Positions 52,502 to 62,870 of a stretch of 64,000 nucleotides of DNA are shown here, one piece after another. The notes beneath the pieces are model-generated. The model saw nothing but the letters and a program-made list of their open reading frames with translations, had not been told where the DNA came from and ran no database searches. The first letter of the stretch is position 1; every line of letters starts with the position of its first letter. This stretch comes from Homoserinimonas sp. (GTDB taxonomy: Bacteria; Actinomycetota; Actinomycetes; Actinomycetales; Microbacteriaceae): contig JAMLGP010000001.1 of the NCBI GenBank assembly GCA_023957835.1, forward strand, positions 1,357,575 through 1,421,574, read 5' to 3'. A program made the position numbers and the translations under genes.

Positions 52502-52954
52502 ATGAGCATTGCCTTGCCTACTCAGATTGCCGAACCGGCGAAAGCAGCTATCTCAAACACGCGAAGAGTCCGGGATGACGACTACTTTTCTTTCCAGCCG
52601 ACCAGCCACCAGAAACTGCCTTCTCCAGTACCACTGCTGGAGAATCTCGCTCGCTGCATCATCGAGATCCTTTCCGGAGCACGGGATCTGGAGCAGATTT
52701 CACGCTGGGTCACCGACGATGTTTACCGGCATCTGCTCAGGCGCGTGGTGCTGGCTTCCAGAGCAAGGCAAGTCAAGGGGATAGTCCCGGCGAGGCCGGC
52801 GTTTTCGATCGGATCGATCTCTATTTGCGAACCGCGAGACGGAATCGTCGAAGGAGTCGTAATAATTCGCGGAAGGGCTCGCGCGAGGGCCGTCGCACTG
52901 AGGCTCGAAGGACTCGACAATCGCTGGCGAGCAACCGCCATCAACGTGCTCTAA
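52502..52954 (+). CDS. Rv3235-family protein
   Basis: This 150-residue protein has a disordered N-terminal third and a C-terminal alpha-beta domain (NLARCIIEILSGARDLEQIS, then VYRHLLRRVVLASRARQVKG and the strands ICEPRDGIVEGVVII). This is the pattern of the Rv3235 family (DUF6459), which lies beside secA across actinobacteria. No activity is known. The ATG at 52502 has AGGAG eight bases upstream and is preferred to earlier in-frame starts. It converges on secA with seven bp between stops. Confidence 0.82.
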   Translation: MSIALPTQIAEPAKAAISNTRRVRDDDYFSFQPTSHQKLPSPVPLLENLARCIIEILSGARDLEQISRWVTDDVYRHLLRRVVLASRARQVKGIVPARPAFSIGSISICEPRDGIVEGVVIIRGRARARAVALRLEGLDNRWRATAINVL

Positions 52955-52961
52955 AGCTTGA

Positions 52962-55841
52962 TTAGTGCTTTCCGCCGCGCTCCTGGGCTCGGCGCTGCGC
53001 GCGGTTCATCGGCGGCTGCTGGCCACCGCCTGACGGTGGTCCCTGACGCTGGCCGAAGGCACCGCGCTGGCCGCCCTGCTGCTGACCGCCCTGCTGCGTT
53101 CCCTGCTGCGGCTGCGCGGGCTGCTGCTGACCGCCGAAGGCCGCACTGACCTGCTGCTGTTGCTCCGCCTCGCGCTGCTGAGCCTTTGCGGTGGCAGCCT
53201 GCTCGAGCTGGCCACGCTGGTTTCGCACTTCCACCCCGCCGCTGTCTGAAGGCGCGGAGTAGCTGAGCCGCTCTGTCGGGGCACCGGGCGCTCCGAGCCC
53301 CCTGGCCTCGACGTTCGGCAGCGACGCGGTGGCTCCACCGCCGGAGACCTGAACTTCGAGATTGAACAGGAACCCGACAGACTCCTCGCGAATCTGTCCC
53401 ATCATGCTCTGGAACAGGGCGAAGCCCTCTCTCTGATATTCAACGAGGGGATCGCGCTGGGCCATCGCACGCAGTCCGATTCCGTCCTTGAGATAGTCCA
53501 TCTCGTAGAGGTGGTCCCGCCAGCGGCGGTCGATCACCGAGAGCACGACGCGGCGCTCAAGCTCGCGCATGGCTTCCTCGCCGAGGCTCTCCGTCCTGCG
53601 CTCGTAGGCGATTCGGGCATCCGAGAGAATCTCGTTCCGAAGCATCTCCCGAGTGATTCTCCCCCTTGAACCGGCTTCACTGAGAATCTCGTCGATAGTG
53701 ATCGAAATCGGGTAGATCGACTTGAGCTCCCGCCAAAGCGCGTCGAGATCCCACTCGTCCGGGTGCCCCTCAGCGGTGTGCTCGTCGATGATCTCGCCGA
53801 GGACATCCTCAAGGAAGTGGTCCACTCGATCCTTCAGGTCGTCGCCTTCGAGGATGTGCCGGCGATCCCCGTAGATCGCCTCCCTCTGGCGATTGAGCAC
53901 ATCGTCGTACTTGAGCACGTTCTTGCGGATCTCCGCGTTACGCGCCTCCACCTGGCCCTGAGCACTTCGAATCGCCCGGCTGACGATCCTCGATTCGATC
54001 GCCAGGTCATCCGGAACGCTGCCCCTGCCCATTAGCGACTCGGCAGCGGCAGAGTTGAACAGCCGCATGAGGTCATCGGTGAGGGAAAGGTAGAACCTGC
54101 TCTCGCCGGGATCCCCCTGACGGCCGGAGCGACCGCGGAGCTGGTTGTCGATTCGCCTCGACTCGTGGCGCTCGGTGCCCAGAACATAGAGGCCGCCGAC
54201 CTCGATTACCTTCGCGGCCTCTACCTCCACCGTTTTCTTGACCTTCTCGTAGACGCCATCCCAGGCCGCTTCGTACTCTTCAGGAGTCTCGGTCGGGTTC
54301 AGACCCATGGCATTCATTTCAGACACCGCGAGGAACTCGGCGTTGCCGCCGAGCATGACGTCGGTTCCACGGCCGGCCATGTTGGTGGCGACGGTCACAG
54401 CACCGAGCCTTCCGGCCTGGGCTACGATTGCAGCTTCTCTCGCGTGGTTCTTGGCGTTGAGGACTTCGTGCTTGATTCCGCGCTTTGCCAGCAGCTTCGA
54501 GAGGTATTCGCTCTTTTCAACGCTCGTGGTTCCAACCAGAACTGGTTGCCCGGTAGCGTGCCGCCTGGCTATGTCTTCGACAACCTGACCGAACTTGGCC
54601 TGCTCGTTCTTGTAAACCAGATCCGGCTGGTCCTTGCGAATCATCGGCTTGTTGGTCGGGATCGGGACTACGCCGAGCTTGTAGGTGCTCATGAACTCGG
54701 CCGCTTCGGTTTCTGCGGTACCGGTCATTCCGGCGAGCTTGGTGTAGAGCCGGAAATAGTTCTGCAGAGTGACGGTAGCCAGGGTCTGGTTCTCGGCCTT
54801 TACCGCGACACCCTCTTTGGCCTCAATCGCCTGGTGGATTCCTTCGTTGTAGCGGCGGCCGACGAGAATGCGGCCGGTGTGTTCGTCGACGATCAGGACC
54901 TCGCCGTTCATGACGACATAGTCCTTGTCGCGCTTGAACAGCGCGGTCGCCTTGATTGCGTTGTTCAGAAAGGAAATGAGCGGAGTGTTCGCAGACTCAT
55001 AGAGGTTGTCGATGCCCAGATAGTCCTCGACCTTCTCGATTCCGGGCTCGAGAACCCCAACCGTTCGCTTCTTCTCATCGACTTCGAAGTCCTCGCCTGC
55101 AACAAGCCGCTTTGCCACCTGCGCAAATTCGTTGAACCAGCGGTTTGCCTCTCCGGATGACGGCCCGGAAATGATGAGCGGGGTTCTCGCCTCGTCGATC
55201 AGAATCGAGTCGACTTCGTCAACGATTGCGTAGTGGTGGCCGCGCTGCACCATGTCGCTCGCCTGCCAGGCCATGTTGTCGCGAAGGTAATCGAAGCCGA
55301 ACTCGTTGTTGGTTCCGTAGGTGATGTCGGCTTCATACTGCCTGCGCCTGGTCTCAGGGTCCTGACCCGAAATGATGCAACCGGTCGTCATGCCGAGTGC
55401 TCGGAAGACTCTGCCCATGAGCTCAGACTGATAACCGGCGAGGTAATCGTTAACCGTAACGACGTGCACTCCCTTGCCCGCGATCGCGTTGAGGTAAGAG
55501 GGAAGAGTTGCCACGAGGGTCTTGCCTTCACCGGTTTTCATTTCGGCAATATTGCCAAGGTGCAAAGCGGCGCCACCCATGATCTGAACGTCGAACGGGC
55601 GCATCCCGAGAGTTCGAACTGCAGCTTCGCGAACTGCTGCGAAGGCCTCAGGAAGAAGATCGTCGAGGGACTCGCCGTTTTCAAATCGATGCCTTAGCTC
55701 TGCTGTCTCGTTGCGCAGATCCTCGTCGCTTAACTCCTTGAAGTCCTCTTCGAGCTGGCCGACCGCGTGGGCGTACCTTTGAAGACGGCGGAGAAGCATC
55801 CCCTCGCCCAGACGAAGGACTCGTTCCAAGACATTTGCCAC
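52962..55841 (-). CDS. secA: Preprotein translocase ATPase SecA
   Basis: SecA drives proteins through SecYEG by ATP hydrolysis. The 959 residues hold Walker [15 protein letters not shown] near residue 104, the [15 protein letters not shown] motif, the preprotein cross-linking domain, [15 protein letters not shown] and the helical wing domains. This is the housekeeping SecA1 type. After residue 835 the tail is rich in Gln and Gly ([12 protein letters not shown]) and ends [13 protein letters not shown], with no zinc-binding cysteine cluster. It converges on the Rv3235-family gene and follows hpf. Confidence 0.97.
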   Translation of the reverse strand: MANVLERVLRLGEGMLLRRLQRYAHAVGQLEEDFKELSDEDLRNETAELRHRFENGESLDDLLPEAFAAVREAAVRTLGMRPFDVQIMGGAALHLGNIAEMKTGEGKTLVATLPSYLNAIAGKGVHVVTVNDYLAGYQSELMGRVFRALGMTTGCIISGQDPETRRRQYEADITYGTNNEFGFDYLRDNMAWQASDMVQRGHHYAIVDEVDSILIDEARTPLIISGPSSGEANRWFNEFAQVAKRLVAGEDFEVDEKKRTVGVLEPGIEKVEDYLGIDNLYESANTPLISFLNNAIKATALFKRDKDYVVMNGEVLIVDEHTGRILVGRRYNEGIHQAIEAKEGVAVKAENQTLATVTLQNYFRLYTKLAGMTGTAETEAAEFMSTYKLGVVPIPTNKPMIRKDQPDLVYKNEQAKFGQVVEDIARRHATGQPVLVGTTSVEKSEYLSKLLAKRGIKHEVLNAKNHAREAAIVAQAGRLGAVTVATNMAGRGTDVMLGGNAEFLAVSEMNAMGLNPTETPEEYEAAWDGVYEKVKKTVEVEAAKVIEVGGLYVLGTERHESRRIDNQLRGRSGRQGDPGESRFYLSLTDDLMRLFNSAAAESLMGRGSVPDDLAIESRIVSRAIRSAQGQVEARNAEIRKNVLKYDDVLNRQREAIYGDRRHILEGDDLKDRVDHFLEDVLGEIIDEHTAEGHPDEWDLDALWRELKSIYPISITIDEILSEAGSRGRITREMLRNEILSDARIAYERRTESLGEEAMRELERRVVLSVIDRRWRDHLYEMDYLKDGIGLRAMAQRDPLVEYQREGFALFQSMMGQIREESVGFLFNLEVQVSGGGATASLPNVEARGLGAPGAPTERLSYSAPSDSGGVEVRNQRGQLEQAATAKAQQREAEQQQQVSAAFGGQQQPAQPQQGTQQGGQQQGGQRGAFGQRQGPPSGGGQQPPMNRAQRRAQERGGKH

Positions 55842-55930
55842 GCGTTAACTCCCCTTGGATATTTTCAAGCTCGAATCGCTCAGGCAGGAACGATCAACGA
55901 AAAGCCTAACCCGCGAATTGCCCAACCGAG

Positions 55931-56605
55931 TCAGCGGCGCTTCTTCCGCAACTCCTGCTGAACCTCCTGATCAACGTCCAGTCCGATGACTCCATAGTCC
56001 CAGCCCTTGCGCCGGTAGACCACGCTGGGCCGATCGGTTTCGGAATCAATGAACAGATAGAAGTCATGGCCAACGAGCTCCATTCTGTAAAGGGCGTCGT
56101 CTACGGTCATCGGACTTGCAGCGAAAACCTTCTTTCGAATTACAACCGGACTCCAGGCTTCTTCGTCTTCCTGCGCGACTACGGGAATCGAACCGGTCGT
56201 AACCTGCTCCAACAGCGCAGGATCAACCGGAGTAATATCAACGACCTTGAATCCTTCTCCGGATGCTTCCCTGAGTGAAACCGGGCGCCGCTTTCCGCTC
56301 TTGGTGACCTTGCCGCGATCCTTCGCCCGCCGCAGCCGCTCCATGAGCTTGTCAAGGGCCAGATCGAAGGCCGCGTACTTGTCCTGTCCGGTGGCTTCTG
56401 CCCGTACCATCGGCCCCGGTCCGATTACGGTCAGCTCAACACGGTCGTCTCCGTTGACGCCGTTCTTTTCGTTATGCCGAGAGACCTTCACTTCGAAGGC
56501 AATTGCCCGATCGGCCAAGTGTGAAACCTTCTGAGACTTCTCTTCTGCGTAGTCGCGGAATCGATCTGTGATTCCCAAACCGTGGCCGCTGATGGAAATT
56601 TCCAT
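55931..56605 (-). CDS. hpf: Ribosome hibernation-promoting factor, long form
   Basis: Long HPF joins two ribosomes into inactive 100S dimers in stationary phase. The 224-residue protein has an N-terminal S30AE/YfiA domain (MEISISGHGLGITDRFRDYA) and a C-terminal dimerisation domain (about residues 160-224, with VDDALYRMELVGHDFYLF and VVYRRKGWDYGVIGLD). The long form is usual in actinobacteria. AGGTAGG precedes the ATG. It lies between comF and secA on the same strand, an order common in the phylum. Confidence 0.94.
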   Translation of the reverse strand: MEISISGHGLGITDRFRDYAEEKSQKVSHLADRAIAFEVKVSRHNEKNGVNGDDRVELTVIGPGPMVRAEATGQDKYAAFDLALDKLMERLRRAKDRGKVTKSGKRRPVSLREASGEGFKVVDITPVDPALLEQVTTGSIPVVAQEDEEAWSPVVIRKKVFAASPMTVDDALYRMELVGHDFYLFIDSETDRPSVVYRRKGWDYGVIGLDVDQEVQQELRKKRR

Positions 56606-56697
56606 GTTCACCTACCTGTTCCTAGCCGTTCCGCCCAGCCGGTCCAGGCGGATCTCCTCGCCTCTTTCTGTCACCGTAGCCTGCCCGGCTGGGAAAG

Positions 56698-57381
56698 TCA
56701 CGCGAAGTTGGAATCATGAGACTTCTTCTTCAAAGTCGAGGCGAGAGTCGCGCAGGCGACGACCCTGCCTCCCGCTGAATGGATCGCCCTTGCGGCCTCT
56801 GTAAGGCTCGCCCCGGTCGTAACGATGTCGTCCACCAGAAGAAAAGTCCGGTCAGTGAGATCGAATCTTGCCCGCATCGAATTGCGAAGGTTTGCAAGCC
56901 TGTCCTGCACTCCAAGCTGCTTCTGACTTTCCCTGATTGAACTCGATAGCACCTCTGAATACCTGAGGCATGCGGCCTCGAGCAGGGTCTTTACCGGGTT
57001 GAAGCCCCTCTTCCGGTCAGAGGCGGAGGTGGAGGGCACTGCAACCAGCTCAATCCGAGGCTCCCCGAGGCTTCCAGAGAATTGAATCGCACTGGCAATC
57101 GTCGCTTCCAGAGCCGGCCTAAAGGTTCTTGCGAGCCTCGACGTTCCCTGCTGTTTGAATGCCACGAGCAGTGCAGCGGCCCGCCCCGAGTACTCGAATG
57201 CACTAGTCACCGGCTCGCCGGAAGGCAATAACCTTTCCAGCCCATTGACGGATTGCCCGACAGCGCTGACGCTCTCAAGGCAGTCGACACAAACCCGTCG
57301 GTTTTCCAGGCCGCAACCAGCGCAATTCGTAGGCAGGAGGATGGCTGCGGCTTCCTGAAGCAAACCGCGCAGTACTCCCAT
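56698..57381 (-). CDS. comF: ComF-family phosphoribosyltransferase-like protein
   Basis: ComF proteins are linked to DNA uptake; the C-terminal half resembles a phosphoribosyltransferase. The 227-residue protein has an N-terminal zinc-type cysteine cluster (CAGCGLENRRVCVDC, Cys at about 18-32) and the PRPP-site FLLVDDIVTTGASLTEAA (near residue 180). The ATG at 57381 is the best start; longer forms overlap lpqB. No other competence gene is in the window, so a nucleotide-salvage or DNA-repair role remains possible. It follows lpqB by about 90 bp of shared frame. Confidence 0.87.
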   Translation of the reverse strand: MGVLRGLLQEAAAILLPTNCAGCGLENRRVCVDCLESVSAVGQSVNGLERLLPSGEPVTSAFEYSGRAAALLVAFKQQGTSRLARTFRPALEATIASAIQFSGSLGEPRIELVAVPSTSASDRKRGFNPVKTLLEAACLRYSEVLSSSIRESQKQLGVQDRLANLRNSMRARFDLTDRTFLLVDDIVTTGASLTEAARAIHSAGGRVVACATLASTLKKKSHDSNFA

Positions 57382-57472
57382 TCCGCAAGGAAACCAGAGT
57401 CCTCCCAGCTTCAGTCGGCCGAAAGCTGAATCGGTCGAGAACTTAGGACTGGGCTTTCGTGGAGGAGGCAGA

Positions 57473-59161
57473 CTACCGCTGAGTGGCAATGAGGTCTATA
57501 TCGGTGGCCGAGGCCTGCCAGCTTGATCCGCGGGGGGATTGCATGGTGCCCTCGGAGTCGAGCACTCGAAGCCCGGTCCTTCCATTTCCGCCGACTATGG
57601 CAGTCGAGCTCGCGAGTTTCCCAAGTGAAGTCTGAACTCCGCCTATCTCGTAACTGGTGACCCTCGCCTCGTCCGGGACGGCCGCGAGAGTCGCCACTGA
57701 GAACCGGTCAATCCAGGCTGCATCCAAAGCGGTGTCTGCATCAACAATCGTGTCGAGAACCGGAGTGCCGATTCCGATCGGTACAAATCCCTGAGACGGA
57801 TCCCTGATGATCGACGCGACCAGTAGTCTCGGTCCACTCGAGGACTGGAGCAAAATCACCACTCGCGAATCATCCTGCGAAACATCCAGAGAGCGGATGA
57901 CTGAATCAGTCGGCAGCGATACCGACACCGGGTAGGACTTGCCTGCAAAGTCGAAAGCAAGCAGCGCATTTGGCGTCGAAGCCGGTACCGTCCAGACATA
58001 GCCGAAGTCATCAATCGACGGTGCGATCAGCCCCGGGCGAGAATCCAGCAGCTTCGGTTCCCCGTCCTTTCGCACAAGACTGACCCCATTGGCGTTCAGC
58101 ACCGCCGCGACAGAGGCCCCCACTCCGACAGTGACAGCTTCCGGCTGCAGTGCGACGATCTTCGGACCGAGTCCGTCAAGTTCGGTCACCTTTCCGCCCG
58201 AGAGGTAGCCGAATTGACCGTCGGAGAGTACCAGGGGCCTCGAATCCACCGGCCGCTGGGAAATCGGAGCATTGGCTCCAAGCGGAGTGATCGAGAGCAC
58301 CGAACCGGCGATCGAAACCTCTACGCTTGCGATTCCGGAAACCGAACTCAGACTTTCAGAAAGCTGAAGCTGCATTAGCTGCCGCTGGCGGGCATCCGCC
58401 GCCGCCGCATCACTGGTCAAGTCGACCTGTGCGACCGTCGACTCTACGGTCACAGTCGTACCCGGGGTCAGTTGAGTTCCATCGGGGAACTGGGAGACTA
58501 CGGCTCCCTTCAGCCACTCCGGCGGTCCGTCAAGCAGAGCATTCACGATTCGAGTTGCCGTTGTACCCCCCGGGAACCATCGTTCGTCGGGAACGAGGTA
58601 CTGCAGACTCAGGTCGTAGAAGTAGAGGGCGTGCTTGCTGAAAATTGTCAGGAAGGTACTCTCGGCGAGGACTATTCCGGGCGGAGCCTGGCTGATTCTC
58701 CACTGGCCGTCCTCCTTCACGAAGCTGTAGTCCAGGTTTTGGACGGCAGGCGGGACTGCCGTGTAGGCGCCGGTCTCGTCGAGTTGTGCCTTGGAAGTGA
58801 AGGAGAACTCCATTGTCGACTCGTCGAGAGCCCGATAGCTGGGTGCGCCTGTGCGGATCAGTACGCTCTGGCGAGGATCCCATTCCTTCTTGAAGTCCTT
58901 ACTCAGGAACTCCCGGGCGGTCGCATAGTCGCCCTGAGTGCCCGTGAAGGCGGCGATAAAGCCCTGAAGGATTCCCAACTGATCGGCGTCTTTTGTCGGA
59001 CCGAGCGGATTGAAGACGAAATCAGTGAATTCCTCTTCTGAAAACGGATCCCCGGCTCTGACTTCGCCCGAGGTTGGGATTCCACCGCAGGCAGTGAGCC
59101 CGGCGGTAACCAGACCGACTGCGAGAATCGAAAAGAAGCCGCGCCTGAGATTAATCACCAT
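57473..59161 (-). CDS. lpqB: Lipoprotein LpqB (MtrB-associated)
   Basis: LpqB is an outer-face lipoprotein that binds the sensor MtrB and tunes its signal. The 562-residue protein has a signal peptide with lipobox LTAC (Cys near 25), a GerMN domain in the middle third, and a C-terminal beta-propeller-like part. The ATG at 59161 lies inside the end of mtrB and overlaps it by 11 bases, so both are translated in coupled order. Further in-frame upstream starts belong to the mtrB frame overlap and are not credible. It completes the mtrA-mtrB-lpqB operon. Confidence 0.94.
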   Translation of the reverse strand: MVINLRRGFFSILAVGLVTAGLTACGGIPTSGEVRAGDPFSEEEFTDFVFNPLGPTKDADQLGILQGFIAAFTGTQGDYATAREFLSKDFKKEWDPRQSVLIRTGAPSYRALDESTMEFSFTSKAQLDETGAYTAVPPAVQNLDYSFVKEDGQWRISQAPPGIVLAESTFLTIFSKHALYFYDLSLQYLVPDERWFPGGTTATRIVNALLDGPPEWLKGAVVSQFPDGTQLTPGTTVTVESTVAQVDLTSDAAAADARQRQLMQLQLSESLSSVSGIASVEVSIAGSVLSITPLGANAPISQRPVDSRPLVLSDGQFGYLSGGKVTELDGLGPKIVALQPEAVTVGVGASVAAVLNANGVSLVRKDGEPKLLDSRPGLIAPSIDDFGYVWTVPASTPNALLAFDFAGKSYPVSVSLPTDSVIRSLDVSQDDSRVVILLQSSSGPRLLVASIIRDPSQGFVPIGIGTPVLDTIVDADTALDAAWIDRFSVATLAAVPDEARVTSYEIGGVQTSLGKLASSTAIVGGNGRTGLRVLDSEGTMQSPRGSSWQASATDIDLIATQR

Positions 59162-60812
59162 CGGCCCCCTTTCGGCGGTCAGAAGCACTCTTCCCGGCCA
59201 GCGGCAGGTCTCCTGGTGGAAGAGCCAACGGGGACTCGCCGGCAGGCTCGTTTCTGGTTCGAGGCAGCGTGAGTCGGAAACAGGTGCCAAGGCCCGGCTC
59301 GGACCAGACATCCAGACTCCCTCGGTGAAGAGTTGTGTCCTCCATCGCGATTGACAGACCGAGGCCAGTACCGCCCAGGGTGCGCTTTCGTGAGGGGTCT
59401 GCTCGCCAGAACCGGTCGAAGACCCGCTGCAGGTTCTCCTCTGCAATTCCAACTCCGTGATCCCTCACCGCTACGGCGACGGCGGATTCATTGCTGTCAA
59501 CCCAGACTTCGATCGGCTTTCCTTCTCCGTGCTCGATGGCGTTTCCGAGCAGATTTCCGAGGATGCGGCGGATGCGGCGGGCGTCGAGCTCGACATCGAA
59601 GTACCCGCCGGTTGCAATCACTTCGATGGTCGACCCCCTCTCGGAAGCAAGCAGCCGCATCGAATCGACTTCACCTTCGGTGAGGCGAACCAGATTGACC
59701 TGCTCAAGCTCAAGCTCCACCGCCCCGGCATCGAACCTGCTGACTTCGAGCAGATCTGCGAGCAGAGTCTCAAATCTCTCGACCTGAGTGTGCAATAGTT
59801 CGGCTGTCCTTGCGGTTGCTGCAGGGAACCGGCCCCGCTGGTCATAGAGCACGTCTCCGGCGAGCCTGATCGTGGTCAGAGGGGTCCTGAGCTCGTGAGA
59901 CACGTCGGCGACGAAGCTTTGCTGAAGCCGCGAAAGTTCGGCCAGCTTTGTAATTTGCTCCTGGAGTGTGTCTGCCATTCCGTTGAAGGAGCGGGCGAGG
60001 GTGGCAATCACGTCTTCGCCGCGCTCCGGGATTCTCTGCTCAAGCTGACCGGCCGCGAGCCGCTCGCTCACCGCGGCCGCGACCCTGACCGGTCCTACTA
60101 CCAGCCGCACTACGACAAAGGTGACCAGTCCGATCAGCAGTACCAGAGCGATGCTTCCGAAAATCAGAGTCTGCTGAATGAGAGTTAGCGACTCCTGCAC
60201 ATCGCCGAGATCGTAAACCAGATACAGCTCGTAGAATCCTGCGTTTGGAACCGTCAGCAGCGAGCCAACCGCAAGTCCCGGCCCGCCGCCGGAGAGCGCG
60301 ACCGATTGCCACCACACGCGATCCACGCCCGGGTTGTTCTCTACCGAGAGTCGAAGCTCGTTGGAAATCACCTCATCCGGAAACAGCCTGCTCTTGGATG
60401 GCTGCAGGGTTACCGGGGTCTGCTGGCCGGGGGTGCGGTACAGGGCAACGCCGAGTCCGCCGGGGCTCGTGGTGGTCGCCCTGATATTGCTAAGGGTCGT
60501 ATTGCTCAGGCTCTCAAGGTCGGTTCTGGTCGGGTCGGTGGTCGCGAGGTCGCTGTCGAAAACTCCCTGGGCAAGTTCGGTGGCGCGACCCGATTCGGCG
60601 AGTACCTGATGAAGCCTCGCCTCGAACAGACTGTTTCCAATACTCGCTGACATGAACAACCCGATCCCGGTGACCGCGATGCCGGAGAGCATGACGGTAA
60701 TCGCGACCGTTCTGAACTGCAGGCTGGCTCTCCAGAAATGGATGACCCGGGAAGCAGCTCCCCGAATCCAGCCCCGGCGAGTCAAGATCCTGACTTGAGA
60801 TACTTTCGGCAC
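59151..60812 (-). CDS. mtrB: Sensor histidine kinase MtrB
   Basis: MtrB controls cell-wall and osmotic functions in actinobacteria. The 553-residue protein has two transmembrane helices around an extracytoplasmic loop (about residues 55-200), a HAMP domain, the phospho-acceptor FVADVSHELRTPLTTIRLAG near residue 305, and HATPase motifs NLLGNAIEHG, DHGVGI and GGTGLGLSI. The GTG at 60812 follows mtrA by 24 bp. Its extracytoplasmic loop should be contacted by LpqB, encoded next. MtrA, its response regulator, is encoded upstream. Confidence 0.95.
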   Translation of the reverse strand: MPKVSQVRILTRRGWIRGAASRVIHFWRASLQFRTVAITVMLSGIAVTGIGLFMSASIGNSLFEARLHQVLAESGRATELAQGVFDSDLATTDPTRTDLESLSNTTLSNIRATTTSPGGLGVALYRTPGQQTPVTLQPSKSRLFPDEVISNELRLSVENNPGVDRVWWQSVALSGGGPGLAVGSLLTVPNAGFYELYLVYDLGDVQESLTLIQQTLIFGSIALVLLIGLVTFVVVRLVVGPVRVAAAVSERLAAGQLEQRIPERGEDVIATLARSFNGMADTLQEQITKLAELSRLQQSFVADVSHELRTPLTTIRLAGDVLYDQRGRFPAATARTAELLHTQVERFETLLADLLEVSRFDAGAVELELEQVNLVRLTEGEVDSMRLLASERGSTIEVIATGGYFDVELDARRIRRILGNLLGNAIEHGEGKPIEVWVDSNESAVAVAVRDHGVGIAEENLQRVFDRFWRADPSRKRTLGGTGLGLSIAMEDTTLHRGSLDVWSEPGLGTCFRLTLPRTRNEPAGESPLALPPGDLPLAGKSASDRRKGADGD

Positions 60813-60836
60813 CAGCGATCTCGCATCGATCTGGGA

Positions 60837-61517
60837 TCAGCCGGTCGCGCCGGCGCGGTAACCAACTCCGCGCACTGTAACCACGATTTTCGGATTGTCC
60901 GGGTCTTCTTCGACCTTTGCCCGCAGTCTCTGCACGTGCACGTTAACCAGTCGGGTATCTGCCTTGTACTGGTATCCCCACACCTGCTCGAGCAGCATTT
61001 CTCTGGTGAATACCTGCTGTGGCCTCGCGGCGAGGGCGAGCAGCAATTCGAATTCGAGGGGGGTGAGGTTGATTCGGGTCTCGCCTCGCTTGACCTCGTG
61101 ACCTGCCACATCCAGAGTCAGGTCCCCGACCTGAACCACATCACTGGAACCGACCGGAGTCGGCCGCAATCGCGCTTTGATCCGCGCAACCAGCTCTTTC
61201 GGATTGAAGGGCTTGACCACGTAGTCGTCAGCTCCGCTCTCAAGTCCCCGGACTACATCCGTTGTGTCGGACTTCGCGGTGAGCATGATGATCGGAACTC
61301 CGGACTCGGCCCTCAGTTCCTGACAAACCTCGATCCCGCTCTTGCCCGGCAACATCAAGTCCAGCAGAACCAGGTCGGGTCTGGAGGCCCTGAAGGAGTC
61401 CATCGCCTCGGATCCGTCTGCGCAGAAAGCCGTCTCGAATCCTTCCGTACGCAGGACGATGCCGATCATCTCCGCAAGCGCGGTGTCATCGTCAACTACC
61501 AGTACGCGTCCGGTCAT
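60837..61517 (-). CDS. mtrA: Response regulator MtrA
   Basis: MtrA is the OmpR-type regulator of the MtrAB-LpqB system, essential in mycobacteria. The 226 residues have the receiver Asp in LVLLDLMLPG (near residue 53), Lys in VVKPFNPKEL (near 101), and a winged helix with LTPLEFELLLALA and the DTRLVNVHVQRLRAKVE recognition helix. GGGAGAC precedes the ATG. It heads the operon. A TACTCT hexamer about 60 bp upstream (minus strand, near 61578) may be its -10 box. Confidence 0.96.
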   Translation of the reverse strand: MTGRVLVVDDDTALAEMIGIVLRTEGFETAFCADGSEAMDSFRASRPDLVLLDLMLPGKSGIEVCQELRAESGVPIIMLTAKSDTTDVVRGLESGADDYVVKPFNPKELVARIKARLRPTPVGSSDVVQVGDLTLDVAGHEVKRGETRINLTPLEFELLLALAARPQQVFTREMLLEQVWGYQYKADTRLVNVHVQRLRAKVEEDPDNPKIVVTVRGVGYRAGATG

Positions 61518-61664
61518 GTCTCCCGCTTCTCAAGTTGGCGCCCCAGAACCCTGGGTTGAGCGTCATTCTCTCGCACCAGAGTAGTCGAGTGTGAAACGAT
61601 ATTCCCTTGAGACTAGGCAAAACTGAATTCACAGGCCAACCGAGGTTGCCGCTCGAGGGGGAAA

Positions 61665-62870
61665 ATGTCTGACGAACAGCAATGGAAAGCGCCTTCTGCA
61701 CCTTCCTCCACTCCTGCACAGGGTGCTTTTTCCGAGCAATCGGCGGCTTTCACCCCGCCGCCGGCAGCTCCTGGCCCCGCACAAACAGCGTTCGGTCCGA
61801 ATCCGAGCGCCCCTCAGCCGGGACCGGCAGCGTGGACTCCCCCTCCGAAACCCGGACTGGTTCCGCTCAGGCAAATGGACCTTTCGACCATTCTCGGAGC
61901 CGCATTCCGCACTCTGCGCAGAAACCCTCGCCCAACTTTCGGAGCCTCAATTCTGATTCAGGGGATCATTTGGATCGTCACCAATGTCGCCCTGTTCCTG
62001 CCCTGGCTGCTCTCAATTGATCGCCTCAGCCAACTTGGCAACGAGTCCAGTTCAGATCCGGTCCTTGCCGGACTATTCGCTTCGACTTTCGTCAATACCG
62101 CAGTCGCAATGCTCTTCGGCATCGTGGCGACCTCGATCCTTCAGGGGATCATCGTAGTCGAGGTCGCAAGGGGAACACTTGGCGAAAAGTTGCCGCTTCG
62201 GTCACTCTGGCAGCTGATGAAGGGCCGCATCCTGGCTCTGATCGGCTGGGCCACGATTTCCGCACTGGCCTTTGCAATCGCAATCGGAGTGGTAGTCGTT
62301 GCCGCAATCCTTTTGATCGCTTCCATGGGTTCCGCAGGAACGGGGCTGGCCATCATCGTGGTCATTTTCGGAGCCATAGGACTAACAGTTCTGGGTGCCT
62401 GGCTCGGCACGAAGCTCGGGCTGCTGCCGAGCGCTCTGGTTCTCGAGAGGCTCAAGATCGTCGAGGCAATGCGACGCTCGTGGCAATTGACGACCGGCTA
62501 CTTCTGGCGGGTCTTCGGAATCACACTGCTGGTGGCGGTGATTCTCGGCTTCGCGTCGAGCGTAATCACCGGTCCTGTCAGCTTCATTTTCACCTTCATC
62601 ACCATTCTGATTGCACCAACCGGAGCCTCGGTCGAGACCGTCGTCGTGGTTCAGGTGATCGGCTGGATTGTCCAGTCTCTGATTGCACTGGTCGTCACTT
62701 CGATAACGGCCATCATTCAGACCGCTGCGAGTGCCCTCATCTACCTCGACTTGCGGATGCGCAAGGAGGGACTGGACATCGAGCTCATTCGCTACGTGGA
62801 AAGAACAAGTGCCGGTGAGTCAGGACTCGGAAATCCATACCTTCGAACCCAGCAGTGGAATGCGGCATGA
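61665..62870 (+). CDS. GPDPase-type membrane domain protein
   Basis: The first 70 residues are a disordered Pro/Ala-rich stretch (APSAPSSTPAQGAFSEQSAA). The remaining 330 form about six membrane helices with MDLSTILGAAFRTLRRNPRP at the start. The helical part matches the membrane domain of glycerophosphoryl diester phosphodiesterases, but no phosphodiesterase catalytic domain follows, so no enzymatic activity is expected. GAGGGGGA lies four bases before the ATG. It is divergent from mtrA and heads an operon with the DUF4129 and DUF4350 genes. Confidence 0.8.
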   Translation: MSDEQQWKAPSAPSSTPAQGAFSEQSAAFTPPPAAPGPAQTAFGPNPSAPQPGPAAWTPPPKPGLVPLRQMDLSTILGAAFRTLRRNPRPTFGASILIQGIIWIVTNVALFLPWLLSIDRLSQLGNESSSDPVLAGLFASTFVNTAVAMLFGIVATSILQGIIVVEVARGTLGEKLPLRSLWQLMKGRILALIGWATISALAFAIAIGVVVVAAILLIASMGSAGTGLAIIVVIFGAIGLTVLGAWLGTKLGLLPSALVLERLKIVEAMRRSWQLTTGYFWRVFGITLLVAVILGFASSVITGPVSFIFTFITILIAPTGASVETVVVVQVIGWIVQSLIALVVTSITAIIQTAASALIYLDLRMRKEGLDIELIRYVERTSAGESGLGNPYLRTQQWNAA

